Positions 26,303-34,227 of a stretch of 64,000 nt of DNA are shown here, one piece after another; the stretch's first letter is position 1, and the number at the start of each line of letters is the position of its first letter. The DNA lies in assembly GCA_938045445.1 (NCBI GenBank), contig CALIMM010000014.1, positions 62,001 to 126,000 on the forward strand, read 5' to 3'. A program made the translations under genes and the position numbers. This DNA is from an uncultured Candidatus Saccharibacteria bacterium (GTDB lineage Bacteria > Patescibacteriota > Saccharimonadia > Saccharimonadales > Saccharimonadaceae). The notes under the pieces were generated by a model. The model ran no database searches. It saw only the letters and a list, made by a program, of their open reading frames with translations, and was not told where the DNA came from.

Positions 26303-26761
26303 CTAGCGGCATGGGCCAAAGCTGCGTGATTGCTGACCTTGGTTTGGTTGCATAAATCCTGGGCGGAAGCTTGGCTTCATGGCTGGTTTGCTGTAGGCTG
26401 GCTGTGGTTGGCGCGGTGTGTGCACGGTGTTGTCGCGCCGGCGGGCATAGGTGGCAGTGCCTGGTCGCGATCCTGATGGGTCGCGTGGCCCACCGCAAGT
26501 ACCTCGGAGGCGCTCGTTGTTCATATAAGGTGCTTCGTCATCAATACGGCTACTATCGGCCGCAATTGGTCGGCAGCCCATCATAGTGTGTGAGCTTTGG
26601 TAGCGCAAGTGGTTGGCGCGGCGCTCTTGGATGGATTGATGCTGGCGCTGGTCGACGCGTAGTGACGACGTTTTAGCACCATTGACGATGGTTCGGGTAT
26701 TGCGCGCGACGCCATTGGTGTGTATGCTCGATCCGCGCAAGCGATGGAGTCCTCGGGTCAT
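26303..26761 (-). CDS. basic low-complexity protein, 152 residues
   Basis: Not recognised. The product is rich in Arg, Ser, Gln, Pro and Asn throughout (RGLHRLRGSS at the start, PRQPQPAYSKPAMKPSF near the end), strongly basic, and probably disordered. There is no signal peptide or membrane helix. A nucleic-acid-binding role would fit the charge but is not shown. TATAAT on the minus strand (26773-26768) lies six bases before ATG 26761, the leaderless pattern of real genes here, which is the main reason for accepting it. The frame extends further upstream only across that promoter. Confidence 0.55.
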   Translation of the reverse strand: MTRGLHRLRGSSIHTNGVARNTRTIVNGAKTSSLRVDQRQHQSIQERRANHLRYQSSHTMMGCRPIAADSSRIDDEAPYMNNERLRGTCGGPRDPSGSRPGTATYARRRDNTVHTPRQPQPAYSKPAMKPSFRPGFMQPNQGQQSRSFGPCR

Positions 26762-26767
26762 ACCTTT

Positions 26768-26773
26768 ATTATA
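26768..26773 (-). promoter_or_regulatory. -10 of the basic low-complexity gene
   Basis: TATAAT on the minus strand, six bases before the ATG at 26761. It is back to back with the tRNA-Gly promoter TATAAT at 26787-26792. Confidence 0.65.
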
Positions 26774-26803
26774 CACAAAAAAGTGATATAATGGATAGCG
26801 CAT

Positions 26804-26878
26804 GCGGGTGTCGTACAGCGGCTAGTATACAAGTTTTCCAAACTTGGGATCGGAGTTCGATTCTCCGCACCCGCACCA
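26804..26878 (+). tRNA. tRNA-Gly (anticodon TCC)
   Basis: Acceptor GCGGGTG/CACCCGC, anticodon arm CAAGT-TTTCCAA-ACTTG, T-arm CGGAG/CTCCG, discriminator A, encoded CCA (26876-26878). A TGaTATAAT promoter lies at 26784-26792. Confidence 0.96.
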
Positions 26879-26900
26879 TTTCGGAACAAAATTGGAAACG

Positions 26901-26923
26901 GTCGCCCTGTAGGGTGGCTTTTT
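26901..26923 (+). terminator. tRNA-Gly terminator
   Basis: GTCGCCCT/AGGGTGGC hairpin followed by TTTTT. The 3-prime trailer TCGGAACAAAATTGGAAACG before it closely matches the trailer of tRNA-Glu at 46220. Confidence 0.8.
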
Positions 26924-26938
26924 CTAGACTTTGGCGGA

Positions 26939-26991
26939 GCCAAAGCTCGAACCTATTTCGAGCGTAAAAGCTGAACCTGTGCAGGCTCGGC
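26939..26991 (+). repeat. left inverted repeat of a two-gene cassette
   Basis: These 53 bases match the reverse complement of 28298-28350 at 50 of 53 positions. The repeat contains internal hairpins, for example GCTCGAA/TTTCGAGC near 26945-26962. Confidence 0.85.
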
Positions 26992-27143
26992 TGCTGGTCA
27001 AGTAGCCCCGCGTCGAATCGCTGAGTCTATACTACCTTGGTATCTTATGCGGGCTGTTACATACCTGGAGGATAATAGTAACGCAGATGAAGCTACCGAC
27101 GAAGTACAGCAACAATTTACGTTAGCCATGAGACAATGGAACC

Positions 27144-27716
27144 ATGAAGCTTCTCATCACTAGGCATGGCCAAGCTGAAGATAATGCCTGCGGCATTACC
27201 ATGGGTCAACGCGATAGCAAGCTGACCGTTCTTGGCGTTCGGCAGGCGGAGCGTAAGGCTCTAAAAATTAAGAAGCTATCTCAGAAAATTGATCGTGTCT
27301 ACACATCTGATCTTGGAAGGTCTGTGCAGACTGCGCAGATCATCTCGGACATACTTGGTCTACAGAAGGCTACTTCTGACAAGGATCTACGAGAAATTAG
27401 TTTTGGAAAATACGAGGGGTTGCCCTACGATGCCATTCCGCATATAGAGGGTGGTTATATGAAAGTGCGATTTCCTGATGGAGAATCAAACGAGATAATG
27501 GCCACACGAGTTATCAATGCGGTAAATCGTATATACGAAGCCGGCAAGGACGCATGCGTATTAATCGTAACGCACTCGGGTCCGATCACTGTAATTCTCG
27601 CGAGCTATTATGGTAGGGACTTACAGGCGATGTTAGATGACAAGATTGGGAACGAAGAGATAGTTGAGCTGCAAGTTGATAGAAAATTAGCCAATCCTAT
27701 TGGCAACAAGGAGTAA
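27144..27716 (+). CDS. histidine phosphatase family protein
   Basis: A 190-residue phosphoglycerate mutase-like phosphatase. The catalytic His is in LLITRHGQAEDN near residue 7; VYTSDLGRSVQTAQ near residue 51, LREISFGKYEG near 80, and the second His in LIVTHSGP near 142 complete the active site. These enzymes remove phosphate through a phospho-His intermediate; targets range from sugars to nucleotides. It is the first of two genes inside the inverted-repeat cassette, followed six bases later by the HD gene. Its AT-richer codon use differs from the housekeeping genes and suits transfer. Confidence 0.88.
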   Translation: MKLLITRHGQAEDNACGITMGQRDSKLTVLGVRQAERKALKIKKLSQKIDRVYTSDLGRSVQTAQIISDILGLQKATSDKDLREISFGKYEGLPYDAIPHIEGGYMKVRFPDGESNEIMATRVINAVNRIYEAGKDACVLIVTHSGPITVILASYYGRDLQAMLDDKIGNEEIVELQVDRKLANPIGNKE

Positions 27717-27722
27717 AACAAG

Positions 27723-28247
27723 ATGGAAAAGGCGCATATCGCAGAATTTGAATATGATAAGCACGAGATAGAGCGAGCCTTATTCTTCCTGTCGAATGCT
27801 TTGCAAGACTCTGGACATAACACCAAACCAGTATTGCTTCATTCGATTCAAGTTGCAGAGATGCTCTGGGAGAGAGGTTTCCCGCAAGATGTCGTGATTG
27901 CTGCGGTTCTTCATGATGTTGTTGAAGATACAGATATTACTATCGACGATGTCGAGCAAAGCTTTGGACATCAGGTTGCAGTGTATGTCGATGCTCTCAC
28001 AGTTTCAGATACTCAAGACATCATGCAGTCTTTTGCTCGCACGGCTGAGCTTGGTAGCGAGGCCCTATCAATCCGCGCAGCAGACCTCATTCAGAATAGT
28101 TACTACTATCACTTGGCTTCGACTGATATGCAAAAGCGACTCCGTGATAAGTTTGTATATTTTATGGAGCTATCTGGTGAGCTACTGGATGAAGCTCTAG
28201 TAAGTGAACTTAGCAAAGCTTATAGGCGGAATGTTGAAACTATTTGA
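27723..28247 (+). CDS. HD-domain hydrolase (RelA/SpoT-like)
   Basis: A 174-residue HD protein. LLHSIQVAEML near residue 38 gives the first metal His, and AAVLHDVVEDTD near residue 60 is the HD motif with the ED extension seen in alarmone hydrolases of the SpoT/MESH1 type; DALTVSD lies near residue 92 and SIRAADLIQN near 117. It may hydrolyse (p)ppGpp or a related nucleotide. AAGGAG lies about eight bases before the ATG. It closes the inverted-repeat cassette and is co-transcribed with the histidine phosphatase. Confidence 0.82.
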   Translation: MEKAHIAEFEYDKHEIERALFFLSNALQDSGHNTKPVLLHSIQVAEMLWERGFPQDVVIAAVLHDVVEDTDITIDDVEQSFGHQVAVYVDALTVSDTQDIMQSFARTAELGSEALSIRAADLIQNSYYYHLASTDMQKRLRDKFVYFMELSGELLDEALVSELSKAYRRNVETI

Positions 28248-28297
28248 TCTAGAGCTTTCTGTGAAATACGGTTTATAAGGCTAGCTTTGGGTCGAGG

Positions 28298-28350
28298 GCT
28301 GAGCCTGCACGGGTTCAGCTTTTACGTTCGAAATAGGTTCGAGCTTTGGC
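28298..28350 (+). repeat. right inverted repeat of the two-gene cassette
   Basis: Partner of 26939-26991 (50 of 53 bases in inverted orientation). The segment 28335-28364, AGGTTCGAGCTTTGGCGTA and following bases, also resembles 47129-47158 downstream of the Nudix cargo gene. Confidence 0.85.
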
Positions 28351-28582
28351 GTATATTGCCACCACAGATGCAAGAAAATGAGCATTACTTCGCAAACGGA
28401 GCGATGTTTTTGTTGAGAGCAGCGAATCAGACTGGATGAAGAGAGGTCGTAGCCTCTTCTTTGGTTTGGCGTGGCCCTAAAGGGTGCAATACTTTATAAC
28501 AATTACACTAAATCAAGTGAAAAAGGAAGGATTAGGCACGATACTGTTGACATATATGCAACATTGTGCTACCATCGAACGG
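28351..28582. other. spacer between the cassette and the sugar transferase
   Basis: It contains a hairpin GAAGAG(10)CTCTTC at 28438-28459 followed by TTTGGTTT, a possible weak terminator, and the promoter of the sugar transferase gene. No gene is seen. Confidence 0.4.
28547..28575 (+). promoter_or_regulatory. promoter of the sugar transferase gene
   Basis: TTGACA (28547-28552), 17 bases, TGcTACCAT (-10 at 28570-28575). The ATG at 28583 follows by seven bases; leaderless. Confidence 0.8.
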
Positions 28583-29392
28583 ATGTCACAAAAAAATAGA
28601 ACAAAACACGGCAAAGCCTATAACGAAAGTCCTGAGAAGCGCTGGTTTGACCGAGTAGTGGCGGTTCCTTTGCTGGTTTGTATGGGCTCGGCTGCTCTCG
28701 TTGCCGCTGCGGCGATGCATAAGGAGCTCGGCGATGGGCCAACGCTCTTCGTGCAGGAGCGCTATGGCAGTGATCTTGATAACCTCGTTAAGGTGCCAAA
28801 GTTGCGGACACTCCGTGGTGCGGTGCGCAACACTGCCTCGGCTAATGGCTATAACCACAGTAGCGCGGGGCCAGTTGGTAAGCTTGTGCGCAAAGCACAT
28901 GTAGACGAAGCACCGCAGCTATTGCAAGTATTGCGTGGCAAGATGGCGATCGTCGGGCCAAGGCCACTAGCCACAGGCGAAGTATATAATGACATTCTTG
29001 CTAACCCCGATATCCCTGAAGGCCTCAAACAGCAGTGGATTGAGGCGCGCAAGACGGCTCGCCCAGGCATTATGGCACCTTATAGCAAAGAGCAGCATGA
29101 GGCTGGCTACAAACTGGATATAACTCATATCATCCATATAATGGAACAGGACGTTCTGTATGCTGACACAGCCTCACTAAAGAAGGATGCCAAAGTAGTT
29201 GCTGCAACGCTCGGTATGGTGGCGACCGACCTTGTACAAAAGCTTATGCCGCGGTCTGCCAGTGAATGGTTGCAGGCTAAGACAGGCTTAGCGCCGCATC
29301 CAGCAGGCCAAGAGCGTGCGGAGAGCGATGTTGTGGTGGCACTGCAACAAGCGCAAGCGCGTCACACCCAACCCGCGCGGCGAGTTGCGTAG
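28583..29392 (+). CDS. bacterial sugar transferase (polyprenyl phosphoglycosyl-1-phosphate transferase)
   Basis: A 269-residue monotopic phosphoglycosyltransferase that loads the first sugar-phosphate onto a polyprenyl carrier for surface glycan. After a basic start, a hydrophobic hairpin (residues 22-45) is followed by GPTLFVQERYGSD, VPKLRTLR, LVRKAHVDEAPQLLQVLRGKMAIVGPRPL (quoted in part: VDEAPQLLQVLRG), and KTARPGIMAPYS. The catalytic Asp-Glu dyad is in HVDEAPQ. A helical tail of about 90 residues is longer than in typical members. The start at 28583 is fixed by the promoter; an upstream open frame lies across the -35 and -10 boxes. Confidence 0.88.
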   Translation: MSQKNRTKHGKAYNESPEKRWFDRVVAVPLLVCMGSAALVAAAAMHKELGDGPTLFVQERYGSDLDNLVKVPKLRTLRGAVRNTASANGYNHSSAGPVGKLVRKAHVDEAPQLLQVLRGKMAIVGPRPLATGEVYNDILANPDIPEGLKQQWIEARKTARPGIMAPYSKEQHEAGYKLDITHIIHIMEQDVLYADTASLKKDAKVVAATLGMVATDLVQKLMPRSASEWLQAKTGLAPHPAGQERAESDVVVALQQAQARHTQPARRVA

Positions 29393-29777
29393 TGTGGGCA
29401 CGAAAGCCTTTGCTTTCCTCTATTCGGACTATATGTTGGTTGCTTATCGCTTTATCTAGGGAGCGTGCAATCATGAGTGTATCGTTCTAACATTGCGAAG
29501 CAGGTGCTCTGGAGGTGTTTCTGACCATATATCACCTATAAGAATTTATATTTTCTCAAGTATTGAGATCTTGTAGTAGTGACGGAGTCGACTGCTATAG
29601 CAGGCACTTATAATCTATTTGTTAGGGTGATAGGTAGGTAGAGGATCAACACTATTCCGCTCAGTGCTTGTGGTACAATAAAGGGAGATTTTTGCGAGAG
29701 GGAGCTTTTCTCCTTGCGCGAAACACGATTATTTCAATGTAAAATACCCCGAGGGGTATAGGGAACGCAATCATACT
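29393..29777. other. 385-base gap with a structured tgt leader
   Basis: The first 270 bases show no gene. TGgTACAAT at 29671-29679 should start a tgt leader of about 90 bases. That leader holds a G+A/C+T-rich hairpin (about 29694-29719) and a perfect ATACCCC GA GGGGTAT repeat at 29744-29759, 18 bases before the start codon. No known preQ1 riboswitch pattern could be matched. Confidence 0.5.
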
Positions 29778-30983
29778 ATGCCAGCACCATTCTCATTTAC
29801 CATTACTCGCCGCATGCCGCAGACGTTGGCGCGGACGGGCGTGATTCACACTCCGCATGGCGATATCAAGACGCCAGCCTTCATTGTGGTGGGCACAAAG
29901 GCGAATGTGAAGGCAATGGTGCCCGAGATGGTAGCTAGCGTGGGCGCGCAAGCTGTCTTGGCTAATGCCTATCACCTCTACCTACAGCCGGGACACAAGC
30001 TAATAGAGAAGGCCGGATACTTGGGTAAGTTTATGCACTGGAGTGGTCCAACCTTTACCGACAGCGGCGGCTTTCAGGTACTGAGCCTCGGCTCGGGCTT
30101 TAAGAAGGTGCTGGCGATGAGCACTGATGTGGATGAAGAGATTGCGATTGCCAAGAAGTCGAGTCGGCACGCCTGGGTGGATGACAATGGCGTGATGTTT
30201 AAGTCGCATCTCGATGGTTCGCTGCATAAGTTTACGCCAGAGCTGTCGATGCAAATCCAGGCAGGGATTGGGGCGGATGTTACCTTTGCCTTTGATGAGC
30301 TGACGTCGCTGATCGACCCATATGAATACCAAGTGGAGGCACTGGCGCGCACCCATGCATGGGCAGAGCGCAGCCTAGCAGAGGTCAAGCGCCTGCGGGC
30401 CGCTCGGCCAGATAAGCCGTATCAAGCGCTCTTTGGCGTTTTGCAAGGGGCGAATTATGAGGATCTGCGCAAGCAAACCGCAGCACGCCTTGGCGCAATG
30501 GATTTTGATGGCTATGGCATTGGTGGGGCGCTGGAGAAAGAGACAATGGCTCAGACTATCCAGTGGGTGAACGAGATCTTGCCCGAGAACCGCCCACGAC
30601 ATTTGCTTGGCATCTCGGAGCCAGATGATATCTTTGCGGCGATTGAGCAGGGTATTGATACCTTCGATTGCGTAAGTCCAACTCGCGTAGCACGTAATGG
30701 CGCAGCCTACACACCACATGGGCGGGTGAATATGCGTGGGACGAAATATCGCGAGCTGTTTGCGCCTATTATGGCGGAGTGCGATTGCTACACCTGCCAG
30801 CACTACACTGCGGCCTATATCTGTCATCTACTTCGCGCCAAGGAGAGTCTGGCGGGGACACTGCTGTCGATTCACAACGAGCGCTTTATCATCAAGCTTG
30901 TCGACGACATCCGCCATAGCCTCGAGGATGGCACGTTCTACGCCTTTCGAGATCATTTCTTGGCGCAGTATTATCGCCGGTAG
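29778..30983 (+). CDS. tgt: queuine tRNA-ribosyltransferase
   Basis: Tgt exchanges guanine at the wobble position of GUN-anticodon tRNAs for a 7-deazaguanine base. The 401-residue product has the family order: TPHGDIKTPAFIVVGTK, LANAYHLYLQPG, TDSGGFQVLSLG with the active-site Asp, FDELTS, FGVLQGANYEDLR, GIGGALEKE and LLGISEPDD, and the zinc site CDCYTCQHYTAAY with a distal His in LLSIHNERF. One difference from queF/queA-bearing genomes is that no queuosine synthesis gene is here. The convergent neighbour encodes a YhhQ-type queuosine precursor transporter, so the cell probably salvages queuine or preQ1 from its surroundings. Confidence 0.97.
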   Translation: MPAPFSFTITRRMPQTLARTGVIHTPHGDIKTPAFIVVGTKANVKAMVPEMVASVGAQAVLANAYHLYLQPGHKLIEKAGYLGKFMHWSGPTFTDSGGFQVLSLGSGFKKVLAMSTDVDEEIAIAKKSSRHAWVDDNGVMFKSHLDGSLHKFTPELSMQIQAGIGADVTFAFDELTSLIDPYEYQVEALARTHAWAERSLAEVKRLRAARPDKPYQALFGVLQGANYEDLRKQTAARLGAMDFDGYGIGGALEKETMAQTIQWVNEILPENRPRHLLGISEPDDIFAAIEQGIDTFDCVSPTRVARNGAAYTPHGRVNMRGTKYRELFAPIMAECDCYTCQHYTAAYICHLLRAKESLAGTLLSIHNERFIIKLVDDIRHSLEDGTFYAFRDHFLAQYYRR

Positions 30984-31237
30984 CGACTGATGAGCTCATG
31001 GGTTATAGTATGCATTTACATAACAACTAGGGAAGAGGGTTTGAGGAGTAAACTTTCTCTCGCCACCGTTTCTTTAAAATGCTAAAAGGGTCTTAGTATT
31101 TTCCTAAAACACTAGGCTCTTCAATGATCACGCTGCAATAATCACCACGGGCAATTTTCTGTTCTACCAGGATGAAAGTACCGCGTCCTTCATATTCTGA
31201 GAGAGATGCAAATCTATTGCAGTGAGCAACTCGCCCG

Positions 31238-31921
31238 CTAGACACGCAAACGAAATGGTGTGAAGTTGGTGGTGGTGTCGTAGGTATCGACGGATTCGCG
31301 CCGCTTGAGCACGGCGATGACGCGATAGGTAAGTGGTAAGCAGACGACCTCAACGGCAAGTTTGAAGCCAAGCCCAACGGCGATATAGTTGAGCAATGCC
31401 CCCCCCGTGAGCTGCCCGCCAAAAGCAACGACACAGAATATAATGGTGTCAAACAAGCTCCCTACCACTGTCGATCCAAGCAGACGCAGCCATAGCTGCC
31501 GACCCTTCATGGCAATCTTGAGCTTAGCAACGATGTACGAATTGAGGAAGCTCCCCGTCAGGAAGGCAAGCAAGCTCGCCACGACGATTTGTGGGAAGAA
31601 GCCCAGCACTGCCTCGTAGGCGGCTTGGTCGTGGTACTCTGCCGCCGCGGGTAGATAGCGCACTAGTGTAAAGCAGCCAATCGCCAGCAGCATGACCCCA
31701 AAGGCTGTCCAAATAGCGCGGCGTGCCCGGCGATAGCCATAGACCTCTGTCATCACATCATCAAAAATATACACGAGTGGGAAGAGTACTGCACCACCAT
31801 CGAGGATGAGTGGGCCGAGCGCCACCAGCTTGGTGGCAGCAATGTTGGAGATGAGCAGCGCCGCAACATAGACTGCGAGTATGACGCTAAAGTATCGATA
31901 ATTTTCGTTCGTCTGTTTCAT
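31238..31921 (-). CDS. yhhQ: queuosine precursor transporter (YhhQ/VUT family)
   Basis: A 227-residue inner-membrane protein with six helices. The landmarks LLISNIAATKLVALGP, GGAVLFPLVYIFDDVMTEVYGYRRARR and TGSFLNSYIVAKLK are those of the VUT/YhhQ family, whose members import preQ0, preQ1 or queuine. It faces the tgt gene tail to tail with 254 bases between the stops, and together they make a minimal uptake-and-insertion route for queuosine. The start at 31921 follows TATGAT (31936-31931, minus) by nine bases. Which precursor is carried cannot be told. Confidence 0.88.
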   Translation of the reverse strand: MKQTNENYRYFSVILAVYVAALLISNIAATKLVALGPLILDGGAVLFPLVYIFDDVMTEVYGYRRARRAIWTAFGVMLLAIGCFTLVRYLPAAAEYHDQAAYEAVLGFFPQIVVASLLAFLTGSFLNSYIVAKLKIAMKGRQLWLRLLGSTVVGSLFDTIIFCVVAFGGQLTGGALLNYIAVGLGFKLAVEVVCLPLTYRVIAVLKRRESVDTYDTTTNFTPFRLRV

Positions 31922-31930
31922 GCTTTGTTT

Positions 31931-31936
31931 ATCATA
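31931..31936 (-). promoter_or_regulatory. -10 of yhhQ
   Basis: TATGAT on the minus strand, nine bases before the ATG at 31921. Confidence 0.5.
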
Positions 31937-31972
31937 CCACACCTGCCAAGAAACCTGCTATAATAAACCCAT

Positions 31973-32049
31973 GCCCCGATAGCTCAGCTGGATAGAGCAG
32001 AGGACTTCTAAGCCTAAGGCCGTAGGTTCGAATCCTACTCGGGGCGCCA
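31973..32049 (+). tRNA. tRNA-Arg (anticodon TCT)
   Basis: Acceptor GCCCCGA/TCGGGGC, loop CTTCTAA, T-arm GTAGG/CCTAC, discriminator G, encoded CCA. The anticodon stem GAGGA/GCCTA has purine mismatches at both ends and only three standard pairs. Promoter TGcTATAAT at 31956-31964. Confidence 0.92.
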
Positions 32050-32062
32050 TTTTTATCGTTAT

Positions 32063-32087
32063 ACCCCGTCTCGATGGGGTTGTTTTT
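32063..32087 (+). terminator. tRNA-Arg(TCT) terminator
   Basis: ACCCC(8)GGGGT followed by TGTTTTT. Confidence 0.7.
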
Positions 32088-32146
32088 ATTACATACAACA
32101 TGCATTTACATGCTGCGCGAGGCTATGCTATAGTACAGCGAGATTT

Positions 32147-33340
32147 ATGCAAGATGTGACCAACCACGACCTCCTCAAGCGCAACATTATCAAATATTCG
32201 TGGTTTCGGATTTTTACCAAGCGTGTCTACTTGCCCCTCATTACGGTGCAGCTGGTGAATGTTGGTAAAGTGAGTTTGGATGAGCTGGCACTGATGGTCG
32301 TTATCTCGTCTATCGTCCAGGCAGCGCTGCAGATGCCAGCGGGTTATGTGGCCGATAAGTTTGGCAATCGGCGGGCGATTATCCTTGGTGCGAGCATTGC
32401 CGTGGCCTCGCCACTGTTGTATGCTTGGTGGCCGAGCTTTTGGGGTGGGCTGATTGCCTCAGTTTTGTTCTTTGGTGGCTATGCGTTCCAGTCTGGTGCG
32501 GTCGAGGCCTTTATGCACGATTCTTTGACGGCGCTAGGGCGAGCGCGCGACTATACCAAGGTGATGGGCCGCGCCCAGACGTATGGATTGATTGGTAATA
32601 CTGTGCTCATTATTGTAGTGCCACTCACGTACCGTATTCATCATACACTCCCGTTTTTGATTGGCTTTTTGTCGCTTGCTGCGACGGTGTGGTTGGCGCT
32701 GAGCTTTGCTCATCCACCACGCCGCACGACTGCACAGGCTCAGCGGCCACGGCAGGCTGCTCGCGCAATCATTACTGCGAAGAATCTCGCACTCTTCGTC
32801 TTTGCTGGCTTCTTGGCTGGTGTGTCTAATAAAGGGCTAGAATATCGCGAGCTACTCTTCCAGCATGTTGGTATTGCCGTGGAGTGGTTTGGGGTGATTG
32901 CGGCGGTTGGGAGCCTGGGTGGAGCGTTACTGGGCTGGTATGTGCATTGGTTTGACCGCCTGCGGCCACTGGCATTTTATTGGGTCGATGCGTGGATTAT
33001 GGCGCTGTGTATTGTCTTGATGGGCGTAACGTCAAGCCCGATTATCGCGGTCATTGCTGTTGTGCTATTTACTGCATATACGCGAGTCCGACCGATTGTT
33101 TTGCAGTCAAAGATTCTCAGCGAGCTGCAGCATACATACAAAGCAACGCTCCTCTCTGCGCTGAATATGTTTACGTTGCTTGGTGACGTTGTGGCGATTA
33201 GCTTGCTCACCCGGATGGTCAATCAGTATGGCTATAGTGCGGGGCATGTGTGGTTTGGTGGGGCAGTTGGGGTGATTGCGCTTGGTCTGTGGCTGGTGAT
33301 GTGCGTTGAGGCACTGTGGCGTCGCAAGAAGGCGCGCTAA
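32147..33340 (+). CDS. major facilitator superfamily transporter
   Basis: A 397-residue membrane protein with twelve predicted helices. The MFS motif A lies in the loop after helix 2: MPAGYVADKFGNRRAII, near residue 65. Further features are AFQSGAVEAFMHD in helix 4 and a basic central loop (HPPRRTTAQAQRPRQAARA, near residue 195) dividing two six-helix halves. The substrate is unknown. TGcTATAGT at 32126-32134 gives a leader of about five bases. The gene lies between two tRNA genes and seems monocistronic. Confidence 0.87.
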   Translation: MQDVTNHDLLKRNIIKYSWFRIFTKRVYLPLITVQLVNVGKVSLDELALMVVISSIVQAALQMPAGYVADKFGNRRAIILGASIAVASPLLYAWWPSFWGGLIASVLFFGGYAFQSGAVEAFMHDSLTALGRARDYTKVMGRAQTYGLIGNTVLIIVVPLTYRIHHTLPFLIGFLSLAATVWLALSFAHPPRRTTAQAQRPRQAARAIITAKNLALFVFAGFLAGVSNKGLEYRELLFQHVGIAVEWFGVIAAVGSLGGALLGWYVHWFDRLRPLAFYWVDAWIMALCIVLMGVTSSPIIAVIAVVLFTAYTRVRPIVLQSKILSELQHTYKATLLSALNMFTLLGDVVAISLLTRMVNQYGYSAGHVWFGGAVGVIALGLWLVMCVEALWRRKKAR

Positions 33341-33622
33341 ATTAGTTAACTTCAGTATTTACCTACCCTATCCATTCGTCATTTTTAATCATCTGCTCTA
33401 CCCAATGAAATATAGTGATGACCCCTATTATAGATAGGAAGACTCACTATAGAAGCGGTGATAAGCCTGAGGAGAAGCAAGCAACCTGGTGAGAGGAGAG
33501 AGGTATAAGGTAGTAAAGTTTTGAGATTGAGGATGAACAGCCGCAGGCAATAGACAAACCACGCTATCTCTGCTACAATACAGCATGTCAGCAGCACAGT
33601 AAGGTTTGCTGTGCGATTGTCT

Positions 33623-33701
33623 GGTGGATATAGCTCAGTTTGGTTAGAGCGCTGGTTTGTGGCACCGGAGGCCGTGAGTTCAAGTCTCATTATCCACCCC
33701 A
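33623..33701 (+). tRNA. tRNA-His (anticodon GTG)
   Basis: The extra G-1 typical of tRNA-His is encoded (33623) opposite C73; acceptor GTGGATA/TATCCAC, anticodon arm CTGGT-TTGTGGC-ACCGG, T-arm GTGAG/CTCAT, encoded CCA (33699-33701). A TACAAT promoter lies about 45 bases upstream. Confidence 0.93.
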
Positions 33702-33710
33702 AGATAAATT

Positions 33711-33736
33711 CCCGGATGATTCCGGGGTTTTATTTT
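33711..33736 (+). terminator. tRNA-His terminator
   Basis: CCCGGA TGAT TCCGGG followed by GTTTTATTTT. Confidence 0.85.
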
Positions 33737-34227
33737 GGTTTGATGTCGTTTTGCTACTTACTATTGTAACTGTAGTAATTTTATAATATGAAGCGCACAG
33801 CTACTTTTTTGTGCTCAATCACTATCTTTATCTTTGCCGCTTCGTCTTATAGAGGGAAAGCTTGCCGCCAGACTCGATAGGCTATCAGCTTAGCGTAAGA
33901 GGTTGATGTTTGGCAATTATCACTTCATTCTGCTCAGCGGTGACTTCACTTGATTATCATCAGAAGATCAAAACATATGTCTGATGTGTTTGTTCGTGCG
34001 CTCTTACTTTTTTGCATTCATTTTCTCGTGCTATGCGAGGTAACAATCGATCTTCGCAGTTCATCAGACAAAATACTAGCGAACGGGGGGTTGACGGTGA
34101 AAAAGTAGGCCTTCTAAGACTTAGGCTCTAGGTATGCAAAGTCTGCGCACAATGCGACATACAGCAAGAGAACCTCTTGTTATGAGAGGTTCTCTCTATT
34201 GGCGCGGTAAGACAAGCTAAGAAGCGG
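33737..34227. other. gap of about 490 bases without a clear gene
   Basis: A 30-codon frame at 33788 (MKRTATFLCSITIFIFAASS) looks like a signal-peptide start but ends at once, possibly a relic. An 11-base-pair hairpin at 34167-34195 (AGAACCTCT arms) lies 32 bases past the murA stop and may end that transcript, though it lacks a T-run. Nothing else is recognised. Confidence 0.4.
34167..34195 (-). terminator. hairpin downstream of murA
   Basis: An 11-base-pair perfect stem (34167-34177 with 34185-34195) around a 7-base loop; no clear U-tract on either strand. Confidence 0.5.

Noticed and set aside
26758..26943. Minus-strand open frame across tRNA-Gly containing GAENRTPIPSLENLYTS-like sequence
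   Set aside because: This is the familiar false translation of a tRNA gene and its flanks on the opposite strand; the tRNA fold is perfect.
26939..28350. Insertion sequence
   Set aside because: Inverted repeats are present, but no transposase or integrase is encoded between them.
29744..29759. preQ1 riboswitch before tgt
   Set aside because: The leader has hairpins, but the conserved preQ1-I loop and A-rich tail pattern could not be found.
31093..31230. Minus-strand frame after yhhQ ending in FILVEQKIARGDYCSVIIEEP
   Set aside because: It reads like protein but has no start of its own and runs into the yhhQ gene in another frame; at most a gene remnant, too weak to annotate.
33788..33880. 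30-codon frame starting MKRTATFLCSITIFIF
   Set aside because: Looks like a signal peptide, but the TATAAT touches the ATG and the frame stops after 30 codons; kept only as a possible relic.
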